Shown here piece after piece: positions 15,969 through 25,516 of a stretch of DNA of 64,000 nt (the first letter of the stretch is position 1; every line of letters begins with the position of its first letter). This stretch comes from Nitrospirales bacterium. GTDB lineage: Bacteria; Nitrospirota; Nitrospiria; Nitrospirales; UBA8639. The notes below the pieces were generated by a model, which searched no databases, had not been told where the DNA came from, and was given only the letters and a program-made list of their open reading frames with translations. The stretch spans positions 1 through 64,000 of the forward strand of contig BQIW01000010.1 of assembly GCA_021604105.1 (NCBI GenBank). The letters run 5' to 3'. Both the position numbers and the translations under genes were made by a program.

Positions 15969-17981
15969 TTACCTCCAGGAATAGGTTTGATCTTCTTCAA
16001 CTAAACTCCAGGTGTCGAAATAGGATGGCGGGATGTGATCCAGGTACCGTGAGGGTTTCGTGAGGACCGATCCGGTCATTTTATCGTAGACATTGATGGG
16101 GTAGGTGAGGAAGAGGTGCTGTTTGGCCCTGGTGACCGCGACGTAGAGGAGGCGGCGCTCTTCTTCCAGTTCTTCGGGGCCCATGAAGGAGTAGGCTGAG
16201 GGGAACCGTCCGTCCACCAGCCAGATGACAAAGACGCATTGCCATTCCAATCCCTTGGCCGAGTGAATGGTGGAAAGAATCAATCGCTCGTCGTCCCGAT
16301 CGGGGGCTTCGACGTCCACTACACTTTCATTCGGGGGTTCGAGCGTGAGATCGGCCAGGAAATCGTTGAGACTTTCGTATCGCTCCGCCATGACGGATAA
16401 ATGTTCCAGGTCTCGTATCCGTTTGGGGTAATCGTCATACTGATCTTTGAGGAGAGGGACATAGTATTCCATCATTTCCCCGAGCAGCACGGCCGGGGTG
16501 AGGGGATCTTTCGTTAATTGGTCCAGTGTGGCGGCCAGATGACGCAATCCGTTGGCGGAGCGGCCGGTGCTGTGTCTCAAGACCTCATACTGGCCATGGG
16601 CTTGGAGGATGGAAGCGATCAGATCTTTGGCTTTTTTGGGGCCGACCCCTTCGAGGAGCAAGAGGAGCCGGTTCCAGCTGACCGTGTCCAAAGGATTATG
16701 AATGATCCGCAAGTGGGCCATGAGGTCTTTGACATGGGCAGTTTCGATGAATTTGAATCCGCCGCGTTTAATGAACGGGAGGTTTCGCCGGGTGAGTTCC
16801 AATTCGAGGTCAAAGGCATGAAAGCTGGAACGGAACAGCACGGCGATCTCATGTAAGGGAGTGCCTTCTTCCCGCAACTCTAGAATTTTTTGAGCGATGA
16901 ATCGCGATTGGGCATTTTCCCCCATCGCCTCCACGACCGTGGGTAATGGCCCCTTTCCTTTTTGTGTAAAGAGCGTTTTGCTGTATTTTTCCGGTGCCGC
17001 TTCGATGAGCTTGTTCGCCAGTTGGAGAATCGGTTGCGTGCTCCGGTAGTTTTCCTCCAATTTGTAAATAATCGCACCAGGGAAAAGGTCGGGAAATTCC
17101 ATGATGTTGCGGAAGGTGGCGCCACGAAAGGCATAGATGGATTGGGAATCATCGCCCACTACCATAACATTGTCATGGGTGGCCGCCAGATTGCGGACCA
17201 GTGAGGCCTGCAGGCGATTGGTGTCTTGATATTCATCCACCAGAATATACCGAAAGATCTGACTAATGGTGTCCCGGGCCTGTTGGTCAATAACCAGGAG
17301 TTCGAGGAGTTTGACTAATAGGTCGTCGTAATCGACCAGTTGCCGTTGGCGCTTGGCTGCGTCATAGGCAGCCTGGAGTTTCTGGAGTTCACCAAGATAT
17401 TCACCGAAGTGGCTATATTCGTTGATGACAATGTCTTCCAGGCTTTCCAATGTGTTGGCCGTTTTCCCGAATATTTCGGCCAGGGTATGTTTGCGGGGGA
17501 ACCGTTTGCCGATGTCGTTAAGCCCTAATTGACCACGGAGGAGGCTTAAAAGATCTTCGGAATCTCCCCGATCGAGTATCGTAAACCCTGGTTCCAGTCC
17601 GACGGGGCGGCCATATCGGCGCAGGAGGATATTGGCCATCGAGTGAAAGGTCCCTCCGCCGACCTGTTGGGCGCGGAGTCCAATGAGGAGTCCGACCCGG
17701 CTAAGCATTTCCTGTGAGGCTTTTCGGGTAAAGGTCAGAAGTAAAATGGAGCTGGGGACAATGCCCAGGTCGATGAGCCTGGCGACCCGGTACACGAGCG
17801 TGCGTGTTTTCCCGCTGCCGGCCCCGGCGATGACGAGGGCTGGCCCTTGCACGGCTTCCACGGCGGCGAGTTGTTGGGGATTCAATTCTTCCGCGTAATT
17901 ACGCGATAATTTGGGTGGAGTGGACTCCTCCAGGGGGCGTTTCAGGACATAGACTTTGGATGGTGGTGACGTGGAATCCAT
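15969..17981 (-). CDS. UvrD/Rep/PcrA-type superfamily 1 DNA helicase
   Basis: A 670-residue 3'-5' DNA helicase of repair and replication restart. Motifs in order are the Q-motif LNPQQLAAV, Walker A AGAGSGKT (52-59), Ia LLLTFTRKASQEM, Walker B VDEYQDTN, III VVGDDSQSIYAFRGA, IV YRST, V STIHSAKGLEWQCVF and VI LLYVAVTRAKQHLF. It is shorter than E. coli UvrD (720 aa), mainly in the C-terminal tail. It is transcribed away from the gene at 18146, so a divergent promoter region lies between. It could be named uvrD or pcrA, but rep-like members are hard to separate by eye. Confidence 0.93.
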   Translation of the reverse strand: MDSTSPPSKVYVLKRPLEESTPPKLSRNYAEELNPQQLAAVEAVQGPALVIAGAGSGKTRTLVYRVARLIDLGIVPSSILLLTFTRKASQEMLSRVGLLIGLRAQQVGGGTFHSMANILLRRYGRPVGLEPGFTILDRGDSEDLLSLLRGQLGLNDIGKRFPRKHTLAEIFGKTANTLESLEDIVINEYSHFGEYLGELQKLQAAYDAAKRQRQLVDYDDLLVKLLELLVIDQQARDTISQIFRYILVDEYQDTNRLQASLVRNLAATHDNVMVVGDDSQSIYAFRGATFRNIMEFPDLFPGAIIYKLEENYRSTQPILQLANKLIEAAPEKYSKTLFTQKGKGPLPTVVEAMGENAQSRFIAQKILELREEGTPLHEIAVLFRSSFHAFDLELELTRRNLPFIKRGGFKFIETAHVKDLMAHLRIIHNPLDTVSWNRLLLLLEGVGPKKAKDLIASILQAHGQYEVLRHSTGRSANGLRHLAATLDQLTKDPLTPAVLLGEMMEYYVPLLKDQYDDYPKRIRDLEHLSVMAERYESLNDFLADLTLEPPNESVVDVEAPDRDDERLILSTIHSAKGLEWQCVFVIWLVDGRFPSAYSFMGPEELEEERRLLYVAVTRAKQHLFLTYPINVYDKMTGSVLTKPSRYLDHIPPSYFDTWSLVEEDQTYSWR

Positions 17982-18145
17982 GAATCCATTGGCAGGAATT
18001 GAAGGGAGATAGACACCCGGGTTTCGTCTTTCGAAGACCTTCGGCCGTGTATAGCATACGTGGTGGTGTGTTGCAATGCGAGCGATTTTAGGCTTGGACA
18101 GGTCGCGAGCCCTCGGTTATACTTTACTTAATTACGGAGTTGAAC

Positions 18146-19045
18146 ATGGCCAAACCATCTGCAGAAAATTACGAGAGTGTCTTGAAAGATCTTGCTCATA
18201 CGATGATGAGCGTGGCCCGGGAATCGGTCGGCCTGATCAAACGGTCTGACCAACAGCTTGCCATGAAGCTACAGCGGAAGCAGGAATGGGAAATTTATTT
18301 GGAATTCCTGCGTATGCTGTTTAATCTAGTGGATCGGCTGTCTGGATTTTATATCCCGATTCAGGCCCAAAAGGAATTTATGAATAGCTTGGAAGATTCC
18401 GTGGCCCATCAGTTAAAAACGGTCCTGGCCCCCTCATTGAGCTCCAGTGAAGTGGACGACATGGAGGTGACCCTGTCCGTTGGCCAGGTGGTGGCGGATA
18501 GTCGAAAAACCTATGAAAAGTTTAAGTTTGTGGTCACAGACCAAACTAAAGAGCGGGATCAATATTTCCAGTTTTTTTCGGAGCGCATTGCCTCTAAAGC
18601 CGGAGCCCCGAGCAAGCAGGAAATTACCGCTGCGGCATTTTTGTGTGGAACGGCAGTCGTTCCGGCCCTTAAAAGTCTATTTGAAGATGCGACCACACCC
18701 AAAGTCGAACCGGCGACATCTGCGGCTCACTCCGTGGCCAAGGAAGAGTCCGGGGCGTCTGTGGCTGCTGAGAAAGGAAGCTCTTCGACACCATCCGGCG
18801 CCCCGGAGACAGCCGGGAAAAACCTGATCAAGCTGATCAGCGTGGTGTCCCGCGCACAAGGGGAGGAAGTTGAATCATGGTGGGGGCTGCATCCACAGTT
18901 TCGCCGCGACCTTCCTCCCGATGAAGCTAAGGAATTGGCCAAGCACATGAACCGGGCGACCCGGATCGTGGGCGAGCGGTTTGCGGTATTGGCTTCGTTG
19001 GCGCAAGCGGGGACGAACCCAAATCAACCTGTTGGGAATGCCTAA
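18146..19045 (+). CDS. Hypothetical cytoplasmic protein, helical
   Basis: A 299-residue protein without recognised domain. The start is the ATG at 18146: ACGGAG sits 7 bases upstream, while the in-frame TTG two codons earlier lacks support. It is largely helical and charged, with no signal peptide; residues about 35-75 hold a hydrophobic patch (LEFLRMLFNLVDRLSGF). Residues about 180-225 are an Ala/Ser/Pro-rich low-complexity linker followed by a conserved-looking C-terminal segment (VESWWGLHPQFRRDLPPDEA). It precedes the glucan phosphorylase by 110 bases on the same strand and may be co-transcribed. No function can be given. Confidence 0.75.
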   Translation: MAKPSAENYESVLKDLAHTMMSVARESVGLIKRSDQQLAMKLQRKQEWEIYLEFLRMLFNLVDRLSGFYIPIQAQKEFMNSLEDSVAHQLKTVLAPSLSSSEVDDMEVTLSVGQVVADSRKTYEKFKFVVTDQTKERDQYFQFFSERIASKAGAPSKQEITAAAFLCGTAVVPALKSLFEDATTPKVEPATSAAHSVAKEESGASVAAEKGSSSTPSGAPETAGKNLIKLISVVSRAQGEEVESWWGLHPQFRRDLPPDEAKELAKHMNRATRIVGERFAVLASLAQAGTNPNQPVGNA

Positions 19046-19156
19046 CCCTCTCTAACTGACTCTTCTGCGTGTTCTCTTTGACCACTTCAACATGTGTCCA
19101 TGATTGGTGAAGATCCTTCACCATTGGATGATGCCATCTTTTTGTGAGTATATCCT

Positions 19157-21310
19157 ATGAATCAAACTCGTACGTTGACGGAAGAATTTCGAAATCTATC
19201 TGAGTTAGCTCAAAATGTGTGGTGGAGTTGGTCTCCTGAAGGCCGGGCCGTCTTTTCTTATATCGACCCCACACTCTGGCGTCTGACCTATCACGATCCC
19301 ATTAAGCAGTTGCAGAAGATTGCCTCTGATCGGTTAGAGGCTCTTGGACAAGATGTGGTGTTTCTTTCTCTGTATCGTGAGGCCATGAAGGCGTTTCATG
19401 TCTATATGGAGGCCAAGGGGCACTGGTTTGGGCGAACGTATCCTCAGTGGCAGGATCGCACCATTGCCTATTTTTCGGCAGAATTTGGATTGCATCGTTC
19501 CGTTCCCCTCTATAGCGGGGGACTGGGGATTCTGGCTGGTGATCATCTCAAAGAGGCGAGTGATCTGGGAGTACCGCTGGTGGCTGTCGGATTTATGTAT
19601 AGCCAAGCCTATTTTCGACAGGTCGTGGATACCAATGGTTGGCAGGAGGCTGTGTATGATTCCGTCGATCCGATGATGATGCCGATTGAGTTGGCGCGGA
19701 CACCGGCCGGGGATTTGGCGAAGGTTCAAGTCCAATTGGGTTCCCGAATGGTCGCGTGTGTGATCTGGCAGATCCAAGTGGGCCGGGTTTCGCTGTATCT
19801 TTTGGATACCGATACACCGGAAAACTCACCAGAGGATCGTCATCTGACTGCCAGGCTCTATGGAGGAGATCATCGCACACGGCTTTGTCAGGAGTTGTTA
19901 TTGGGCATCGGCGGTGTCCGGGCGTTACGTGCCGTGGGACGTGACCCTCATGTGTGGCATGCCAATGAAGGACATCCGGCTTTTTTTCTAATTGAACGGA
20001 TCCGGGAACATCTCCATCAAGGGTTATCCTTGTCGGAGGCAGCCGCTCAGGTTCGCCAGAGTACGGTCTTTACAACCCATACGCCGGTTCCTGCCGGGCA
20101 TGATGTCTTTTCGGTTGACCTGATTCGTGAGCATTGTCAATGGTGGTGGGAAGAGGTCGGACTGAAGCCGGAAGATTTTATGGCGTTGGGGCGTCATCCG
20201 GAATTATCAACGGATCAATTTCATATGACGACATTGCCTATACGTCTAGCCTCATTCATTAATGGTGTGAGCAAGGAACACGAACAGGTTTCAAAAAAAA
20301 TGTTTCACATTTTGTGGCCGGAACGACCGCTGCAGGACGTGCCTATTCACAGCGTCACCAATGGGGTGCATGTCCCCACGTGGGTTGCCCAGGAAATGGA
20401 TGTGTTGTATCAGAAATATCTTGGCTCTGACTGGCGGGAACGGTGTGACGATTCGACCATGTGGCAGCGCATAAAAGAGGTGCCGAATGAGGAAATATGG
20501 GAGGTCCGGCAATTTTTAAAACGAAAGTTGTTGACGTTTATCAGGCAGCGGGCCCGGATGGGATGGATGGATGGGACGATGGAGCCTATCCAAGTGTTGG
20601 CGAGTGGTGCATTTCTTGAGCCGCATTCAATGACTCTGGGCTTTGCGAGGCGATTTGCCTCCTATAAACGGGCCACGTTGTTGTTTTCAGATCTGGACCG
20701 GCTGAAACAGATTCTGTTGAATCCATGGCGGCCGGTTCAAATTATCTTTGCTGGAAAATCTCATCCCGCCGACCAGGCAGGCCGCGAACTCATTCATCGT
20801 ATTTATCAATTTGCCAAAGCACATCATTTGGGTGGCCATATTGCCTTTGTCGAAGATTACGACATGCATGTGGCCAAATATTTGGTGCAAGGGGTCGATG
20901 TCTGGCTCAATAATCCTCGCCCGCCGTTGGAGGCGAGCGGGACAAGCGGCCAGAAAGCCGCCTTAAATGGCGTGCCCAATTTGAGCGTGTTAGATGGGTG
21001 GTGGAAAGAAGGCTATGATGGAAGCAATGGCTGGGCCGTGCCTCTCCCCGAAGAACCACTTGGCGATTGGGCCCAGGATGACCTGGATATGGTCGGCCTT
21101 TACACCAAACTTGAAAACGAGGTGATTCCGCTGTATTACGACCGTGGTGTTGATGGCATTCCACACGGGTGGTGCACCGTCGTCAAAAATTCCATTCGGA
21201 CATCGGCTCCAAGGTTCAGTGCCCGTCGCATGCTCAAAGAATACGTGAAGCGTGCCTATACCCCGTTGTTTTCAGAGACAGGAAAGGCGCGAGGCGAAAA
21301 GCTGGCCTGA
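19157..21310 (+). CDS. glgP: Alpha-glucan (glycogen/maltodextrin) phosphorylase, GT35
   Basis: Cytoplasmic enzyme that releases glucose-1-phosphate from alpha-1,4-glucans. The 717-residue protein is of the short bacterial type (TIGR02094-like). It begins with the DUF3417-type N-terminal helix region (NLSELAQNVWWSWSPEGRAV), then YFSAEFGLHRSVPLYSGGLG and GDHLKEASDLGVPLVAVGF. The nucleotide/PLP part includes FARRFASYKRA, GKSHPAD, and EASGTSGQKAALNG near 590-605, which holds the PLP-binding lysine. All core motifs are intact. It probably serves glycogen turnover. No other glycogen gene is adjacent. Confidence 0.93.
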   Translation: MNQTRTLTEEFRNLSELAQNVWWSWSPEGRAVFSYIDPTLWRLTYHDPIKQLQKIASDRLEALGQDVVFLSLYREAMKAFHVYMEAKGHWFGRTYPQWQDRTIAYFSAEFGLHRSVPLYSGGLGILAGDHLKEASDLGVPLVAVGFMYSQAYFRQVVDTNGWQEAVYDSVDPMMMPIELARTPAGDLAKVQVQLGSRMVACVIWQIQVGRVSLYLLDTDTPENSPEDRHLTARLYGGDHRTRLCQELLLGIGGVRALRAVGRDPHVWHANEGHPAFFLIERIREHLHQGLSLSEAAAQVRQSTVFTTHTPVPAGHDVFSVDLIREHCQWWWEEVGLKPEDFMALGRHPELSTDQFHMTTLPIRLASFINGVSKEHEQVSKKMFHILWPERPLQDVPIHSVTNGVHVPTWVAQEMDVLYQKYLGSDWRERCDDSTMWQRIKEVPNEEIWEVRQFLKRKLLTFIRQRARMGWMDGTMEPIQVLASGAFLEPHSMTLGFARRFASYKRATLLFSDLDRLKQILLNPWRPVQIIFAGKSHPADQAGRELIHRIYQFAKAHHLGGHIAFVEDYDMHVAKYLVQGVDVWLNNPRPPLEASGTSGQKAALNGVPNLSVLDGWWKEGYDGSNGWAVPLPEEPLGDWAQDDLDMVGLYTKLENEVIPLYYDRGVDGIPHGWCTVVKNSIRTSAPRFSARRMLKEYVKRAYTPLFSETGKARGEKLA

Positions 21311-21573
21311 ATCCCTCAGCGTGCTCTATACGTTTTCGGCTCATGTGCCATAGGCTGAATCTTTGCTCAGAAGGTCATGGTGTATCCCATCTCAGAGTTG
21401 TACCTTCTGCCATGCAGTGATACCATCGATTTACGTATGGTGCGCCATTCCCTGTTTCATCGGTTTCTCCTCGAGCGATATGCGTTTCCCTTCCAGCCTT
21501 ATTCATGCCGTAAACAAGGGTCGATGTCTATTCAGCGAAGAACGGAACGCACCATGAGCCGGCGAGGTCCACT
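21311..21573. other. Intergenic region, no gene seen
   Basis: About 260 bases between the phosphorylase and the small anchored protein. Overlapping 60-80 codon frames cover it, but none has a convincing ribosome site or motif. Nothing is called. Confidence 0.35.
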
Positions 21574-21999
21574 ATGAAAGTTTTACGAATATTGATCCTG
21601 CTAGGTATTGTATTTGGATTGGGTTATTACACGGGGCAAAAACCGGACGTTGTGAAACAGCGATTGCGGGACCTGTCGGGACAAGTTCTGGAGAATACGA
21701 TCGGATTTGATCAGAAGACCAACTTGCAGCGACAAATGCTGGCAGCAAAAGATGGCTTTTTGGAAGGCCGAGCGTATTTGTTAGATCATGATTTCAAAGA
21801 AGCTTCAGACGAATTTAAGCGTGCCCTTCACCATTTAGATCAAGCGGTGGAGTTGGACCCTCAAGGACCCATGGCCCAAAAAATCCAAATCGTTAAACAG
21901 AAGATTCAAGAGGCCCAGCAAAGTCTGGCCAAAGGCCATAGCCTTCCTCCTCACTTGTTGGACGACCTTCGTCAAGAGTTGCAATCGATTATGCCTTGA
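21574..21999 (+). CDS. Small membrane-anchored helical protein, unknown
   Basis: A 141-residue protein starting MKVLRILILLGIVFGLGYYT, a single N-terminal membrane anchor or uncleaved signal. The rest is predicted helical and TPR-like: LEGRAYLLDHDFKEASDEFK and LDQAVELDPQG look like one and a half TPR units. It is likely exported with the helical part in the periplasm. GGCGAGG upstream of the ATG may serve as a ribosome site. It is convergent with the HEAT protein gene. No specific function is assigned. Confidence 0.75.
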   Translation: MKVLRILILLGIVFGLGYYTGQKPDVVKQRLRDLSGQVLENTIGFDQKTNLQRQMLAAKDGFLEGRAYLLDHDFKEASDEFKRALHHLDQAVELDPQGPMAQKIQIVKQKIQEAQQSLAKGHSLPPHLLDDLRQELQSIMP

Positions 22000-22158
22000 T
22001 CAAGCCATTTCAATAGCCCGCCCGCCGCCATTTGTGTTCTTTGTTATTTCAGCCCCCTCATAATTCGGGATTTGTCCAGTTCCCATCGTCTTTTCGATGA
22101 TACCATATGTGGAATTGATGAGTCTGGCGGGAAGGCGTGATAGATTCATCTCATAAAA

Positions 22159-22192
22159 AGACCCCTCAATTGTCTAGACAATTGAGGGGTCT
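22159..22192 (-). terminator. Perfect 34-bp palindrome, intrinsic terminator
   Basis: AGACCCCTCAATTGTC followed by its exact complement forms a 17-bp stem. On the minus strand it is followed by a run of T (TTTTT), so it ends the HEAT-repeat gene transcript. On the plus strand the following sequence is only weakly T-rich. Confidence 0.85.
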
Positions 22193-22225
22193 GGTATATT
22201 CACAACCCTGAAGGCTTAAACAGGA

Positions 22226-23098
22226 TTAAGCCGTGACAGCCTGTTTCTTCCATGCGGCCAACATGCGTTCGATGCGTAAACGAACCACCAAATCAGGATC
22301 TTTCATCAAGGGTTTGATCGCCTCACGGCCACGTGGATCACCAATTTTTTCTAGTGCGGCTGCCGACGAGAGTCGAATGAACCAGTCGGGGTCTTGCAAT
22401 CGCTCGATCAATAAATCAACGCTACTGGCATCCTTAATCTCGCCTAGAGCCAGAATGGCCTGTTTTCTAATCACTTCATCTTGATTCTTGAGGCATTCGA
22501 GTAATCGTCCAACAGCGGGTTGCCCGAGTTCTGCGAGTGCCCAGGTCGCATCGTCTTTAAATTCATCATTGTGAAGCATCGAAATTAAGGGATCGAGAAC
22601 TCGTTCATCGTTAATCTTCCCCAATACTTTGATCACGGATTTTCGCGCATCGTAGTCTCGTATATAGCGGAGTAGCAGGTCCACGGCTGGTGACCCAATC
22701 ATGGCAATGGCTTCAACTGCGGCCTCCCGAACCTGCCAATCACCGTCGCGAAGACACCGGACGAGGGGCTCGACACAGCGTTCATCTCCCATTTCGCCGA
22801 GGGTAATCACTGCTTCGCGTCGGACGACCCATTCTGAGTCATTCAAAAGATCGATTTGGATATCGATTTCATCTTTGACCTGTTCCTCGACCAATTCCTC
22901 TTCTTGTTCTGTGTTTTCCTCGGTTTCAGCTGAGGCGACGGTGTCGGCAGTTTCTTCCTCTGCTTCTGCCGTAATCGCTTCTGAGACTTCATCCACCTGT
23001 TCGTCTTGAGGCAGGGTTGTTTTGCCTTCTAACGATACAAACTCCTCTGTTTGATCTGAAAATGCATCATCGATATTTTTTTGGTCGTCTTGCATCAC
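22226..23098 (-). CDS. HEAT-repeat (PBS-lyase-like) protein with acidic N-terminus
   Basis: A 290-residue cytoplasmic protein. The first 85 residues are extremely acidic (many Glu and Asp) and probably disordered. Residues about 88-285 contain about six 31-residue HEAT/PBS-lyase repeats, for example DERCVEPLVRCLRDGDWQVR and its copies. Such repeats form a curved scaffold for protein binding; the partner is unknown. The ribosome site GGAGG lies upstream of GTGATG, so either the GTG at 23098 or the ATG at 23095 could be used. It is followed by a strong terminator. Confidence 0.85.
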   Translation of the reverse strand: MMQDDQKNIDDAFSDQTEEFVSLEGKTTLPQDEQVDEVSEAITAEAEEETADTVASAETEENTEQEEELVEEQVKDEIDIQIDLLNDSEWVVRREAVITLGEMGDERCVEPLVRCLRDGDWQVREAAVEAIAMIGSPAVDLLLRYIRDYDARKSVIKVLGKINDERVLDPLISMLHNDEFKDDATWALAELGQPAVGRLLECLKNQDEVIRKQAILALGEIKDASSVDLLIERLQDPDWFIRLSSAAALEKIGDPRGREAIKPLMKDPDLVVRLRIERMLAAWKKQAVTA

Positions 23099-23139
23099 TC
23101 AATTCCTCCACATTCGCTGCAGGGTCGATCAGCAGAACA

Positions 23140-23340
23140 TTAGGCCTCTGCCACGATTTTTGATTTTCGGTGTTCCTCTCGCTGTTTGGCAGTCCGGACC
23201 TTCCGTTGTACCCGTCGTAATCGTTTTCGTAATGACCGGATGGTTGAATCTCCCTCAGGATTGTCGCTATCGGCTAGGGATTTCGTGACTTTGGCTTTTA
23301 GGGATTTTGCATCCTCCTGAAGTGATCGTCGTTTGGCCAT
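23140..23340 (-). CDS. Small basic hypothetical protein
   Basis: A 66-residue strongly basic protein (many Arg and Lys), helical, without membrane segment. It starts MAKRRSLQEDAKSLKAK and has RSLRKRLRRVQRKVRTAKQR near the middle. AAGGAG lies about 11 bases before the ATG. The basic composition could suit nucleic-acid binding, but no family is recognised. It lies 40 bases upstream of the HEAT gene on the same strand, and its charge is opposite to the acidic HEAT N-terminus. Confidence 0.65.
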   Translation of the reverse strand: MAKRRSLQEDAKSLKAKVTKSLADSDNPEGDSTIRSLRKRLRRVQRKVRTAKQREEHRKSKIVAEA

Positions 23341-23478
23341 ATGATTATGCTCTCCTTACACGAAAAAATTGTTTGACGAATAGTGGCATGGTTTTCTTCT
23401 ACCAGATTGAGTCTAGTCAAGGGATTTGAATGGTGTCAACGGGGAACCATGATTATTGGGAGAGGGGTAGGTTCTTCG

Positions 23479-23518
23479 CAAAAAAAACCCCCGCCGGGCT
23501 GACCCAGCGGAGGTTTTT
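23479..23518 (-). terminator. Intrinsic terminator of the cytochrome c gene
   Basis: On the minus strand a GC-rich stem (CCTCCGCTGGG with CCCGGCGGGGG, loop of three to four bases) is followed by eight T residues. It lies about 25 bases after the cytochrome c stop. Confidence 0.85.
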
Positions 23519-23543
23519 AAGAAGATAACTATTACTACTTGTA

Positions 23544-24005
23544 CTACTTCTTGCAGAAACTTCTTTCGTACGCAATGATCTTCCAAGCGTCTTCTTCACT
23601 GATAGTGGCTGGGACCAAAGGAACCATCCCTGTGCCCGGGCTACCATTCTTGATGACCCACATGAGTTCGCCATCTTTCCGTTTCTTGTGGAATTTGCAA
23701 TTGGTGAAATCGCGTGGACCTGGGGTTAAGACGGCCCCTGCCGGACCCTGGCCATCGCCTGCTTTGCCGTGACAGTTGATGCAGGTCCCTTTCCCCTCAT
23801 ACAAAGCTTTCCCTTCTGCCACAATTTCGGCCGGAGCATCTTTTGCTTTTTTGTACAAGGGAGATTTGTCCTTTTTGGCTGCAGAGCGTTTATCAGCTGG
23901 AACACGGGCTTTAAGCGGATCCTTCTCCGGTCCCGCAATGGCCATGCCGGTTGTCATAAACATCGCGGCCGTTAAGAAACCAAGCACTTTCATCGAAAAC
24001 GTCAT
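23544..24005 (-). CDS. Periplasmic class I monohaem cytochrome c
   Basis: A 153-residue exported electron carrier. The signal peptide is MTFSMKVLGFLTAAMFMTTG followed by MAIAG. A Lys/Ala-rich linker comes next, then the haem motif CINCHG with Cys75, Cys78 and His79, and a probable axial Met in GTGMVPL near 127. The C-terminal helix EEDAWKIIAYERSF is typical. AGGAGG lies 5 bases before the ATG. Its partner is not encoded here; in chemolithotrophs such proteins shuttle electrons to oxidases. It is a single-gene unit with its own terminator. Confidence 0.9.
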   Translation of the reverse strand: MTFSMKVLGFLTAAMFMTTGMAIAGPEKDPLKARVPADKRSAAKKDKSPLYKKAKDAPAEIVAEGKALYEGKGTCINCHGKAGDGQGPAGAVLTPGPRDFTNCKFHKKRKDGELMWVIKNGSPGTGMVPLVPATISEEDAWKIIAYERSFCKK

Positions 24006-24548
24006 GTAAGCCTCCTAGGTTAACAGAGTTGATGAGTCCATAAAAAAGCATGGGGATCCATAATCGCTTCCCCTTTTTTCCCTCTTTTTAAAGTGGTGTC
24101 GCTTGAGTGTCCTACCCTATTTTCTTAAGCATAGGCTAACTTTAAGCCACTCAAACTTCGTCATCATATCAATCAGTTTTTTGGCCTGTCAAGAATGTGA
24201 AACAGTGTTGGGGGGGGATATAAATTGACGACACGCCCCTGAACGGCCTAGGCATAAAGGCTGGAGGGAACAATCTCACGGGTTCTTTGGAAAAGGGATT
24301 GGAAAAGCGCACGGTGTTCCCAAAGAACCCCGGAAGGATCGGACTTTCAATTGAGAAATCCCATATAAACATTCCATCGCGGGTCAAGAGGGATGGATTC
24401 ACTCGAAGATTTGAGAGAGGTGCAATAATCCAGTTCTGGGTTTTTTTAGGCTTTATCCGGAAAATAGGGCGATTTGCGAATTGATGGAAATTTTGAAGGA
24501 CTTGAGGAGGGAAGATTATGTGGAGCCCTGGGTGTTCGTGTTGTGCAG
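24006..24548. other. Intergenic region, no gene recognised
   Basis: About 540 bases between the RodZ-like gene and cytochrome c. Short frames on both strands lack motifs. It must hold the cytochrome c promoter. AGGGG/CCCC-rich tracts near 24050-24080 are seen but form no clear terminator for the RodZ-like gene. Confidence 0.35.
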
Positions 24549-25412
24549 TCAGGGCTTCAAGCGAATGTCTCGGACCACTTGGCCTGGCTTTCCAAATGGA
24601 CCTTGTGGTTCGCCATTAAGGCGGATGACCACACCGGCCGCGTTTCCTAGCGTGAGCAAGTATTGTGTGTTTGCCTTCCATGTGCTCTTTTGTCCGGGTT
24701 GTAATAAGGCCTCATGCGGAGCCTGATCGTCGGACTGCACCACCACCCAGGTCAGTTGTGTGGCTTCGATTTCTAGGACCAGCGTTTCATCGGATCCCGT
24801 GGTTTTCTCAGGAACGGGGGAAGGGGAAATGGGGCGGGGTTCAGGGGGTAGTGGTAAAGGTGTGATGCTTGTTGGAGGAGGAGAAGTGACCTGTTCCTCA
24901 TTGGGGACAGGGGCTTCTGATGAAACACGGTCGGGTAATTCTGTTATTGGAGGTGGGGGCTGAAGTAGGGCTTCTTTTTGACTCTCCTTAATTGGTAAAA
25001 GGGGTTCGGATTCAGGCATTGGTGAAAGGGGTTCCTGCTGTTCGGGTAGCAGATAAAAGAGAACTCCGCCGATGGCTAGAAAAAGAATGACAACAAAATT
25101 CCAATTGAATCGTTTACGATGGGCGGCTTGTAAGGTGACTTGGATGTGTTGTTGTTCTTCTTGGGTGCGATCATAGAAATTGCTGGAAGAGGTAAGGAAA
25201 AGCTGAATGGCATTCTCTTCATCCAGTCCCAACGAACGTGCATACGACCGAACGAATCCTTTCACGAACACTTTGGCCGGTAGGCTTGCGAAATCCTCTT
25301 CCTCAAGTGCTTGAAGGTGGTGCTGTTGTATGCGGGTTCTGGAAGCGATTTGCTCCAAAGATAAACGTTGTCGTTCCCGGGTCTGTCGGAATAATCCACC
25401 AAGAGTGTCCAT
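24549..25412 (-). CDS. rodZ: RodZ-like protein: HTH, membrane segment and DUF4115 domain
   Basis: Likely cell-shape/cytoskeleton anchor. With the ATG at 25412 (AGGA 7 bases upstream) it is 287 residues; the frame extends 22 codons further, but those residues do not look like the family's usual start. Residues 1-70 are a Xre-like HTH (LGGLFRQTRERQRLSLEQIA). A single membrane helix (FVVILFLAIGGVLFYLLP) is near 103-122. A Pro-rich periplasmic linker follows, then a C-terminal DUF4115 domain (TQLTWVVVQSDD, HEALLQPGQKSTW, LGNAAGVVIRLNG). In RodZ this binds MreB on the inside. The order HTH-TM-DUF4115 is diagnostic. Confidence 0.88.
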   Translation of the reverse strand: MDTLGGLFRQTRERQRLSLEQIASRTRIQQHHLQALEEEDFASLPAKVFVKGFVRSYARSLGLDEENAIQLFLTSSSNFYDRTQEEQQHIQVTLQAAHRKRFNWNFVVILFLAIGGVLFYLLPEQQEPLSPMPESEPLLPIKESQKEALLQPPPPITELPDRVSSEAPVPNEEQVTSPPPTSITPLPLPPEPRPISPSPVPEKTTGSDETLVLEIEATQLTWVVVQSDDQAPHEALLQPGQKSTWKANTQYLLTLGNAAGVVIRLNGEPQGPFGKPGQVVRDIRLKP

Positions 25413-25516
25413 GGCGTCATCCTGAATGGGAAAGGTCTTTCCGGTATTCATGTTGATTGACTTGTCATGGGAAGGCACACGTTATGTAAAAGGTGTGCGT
25501 ATCGAAATCCTGAGGC

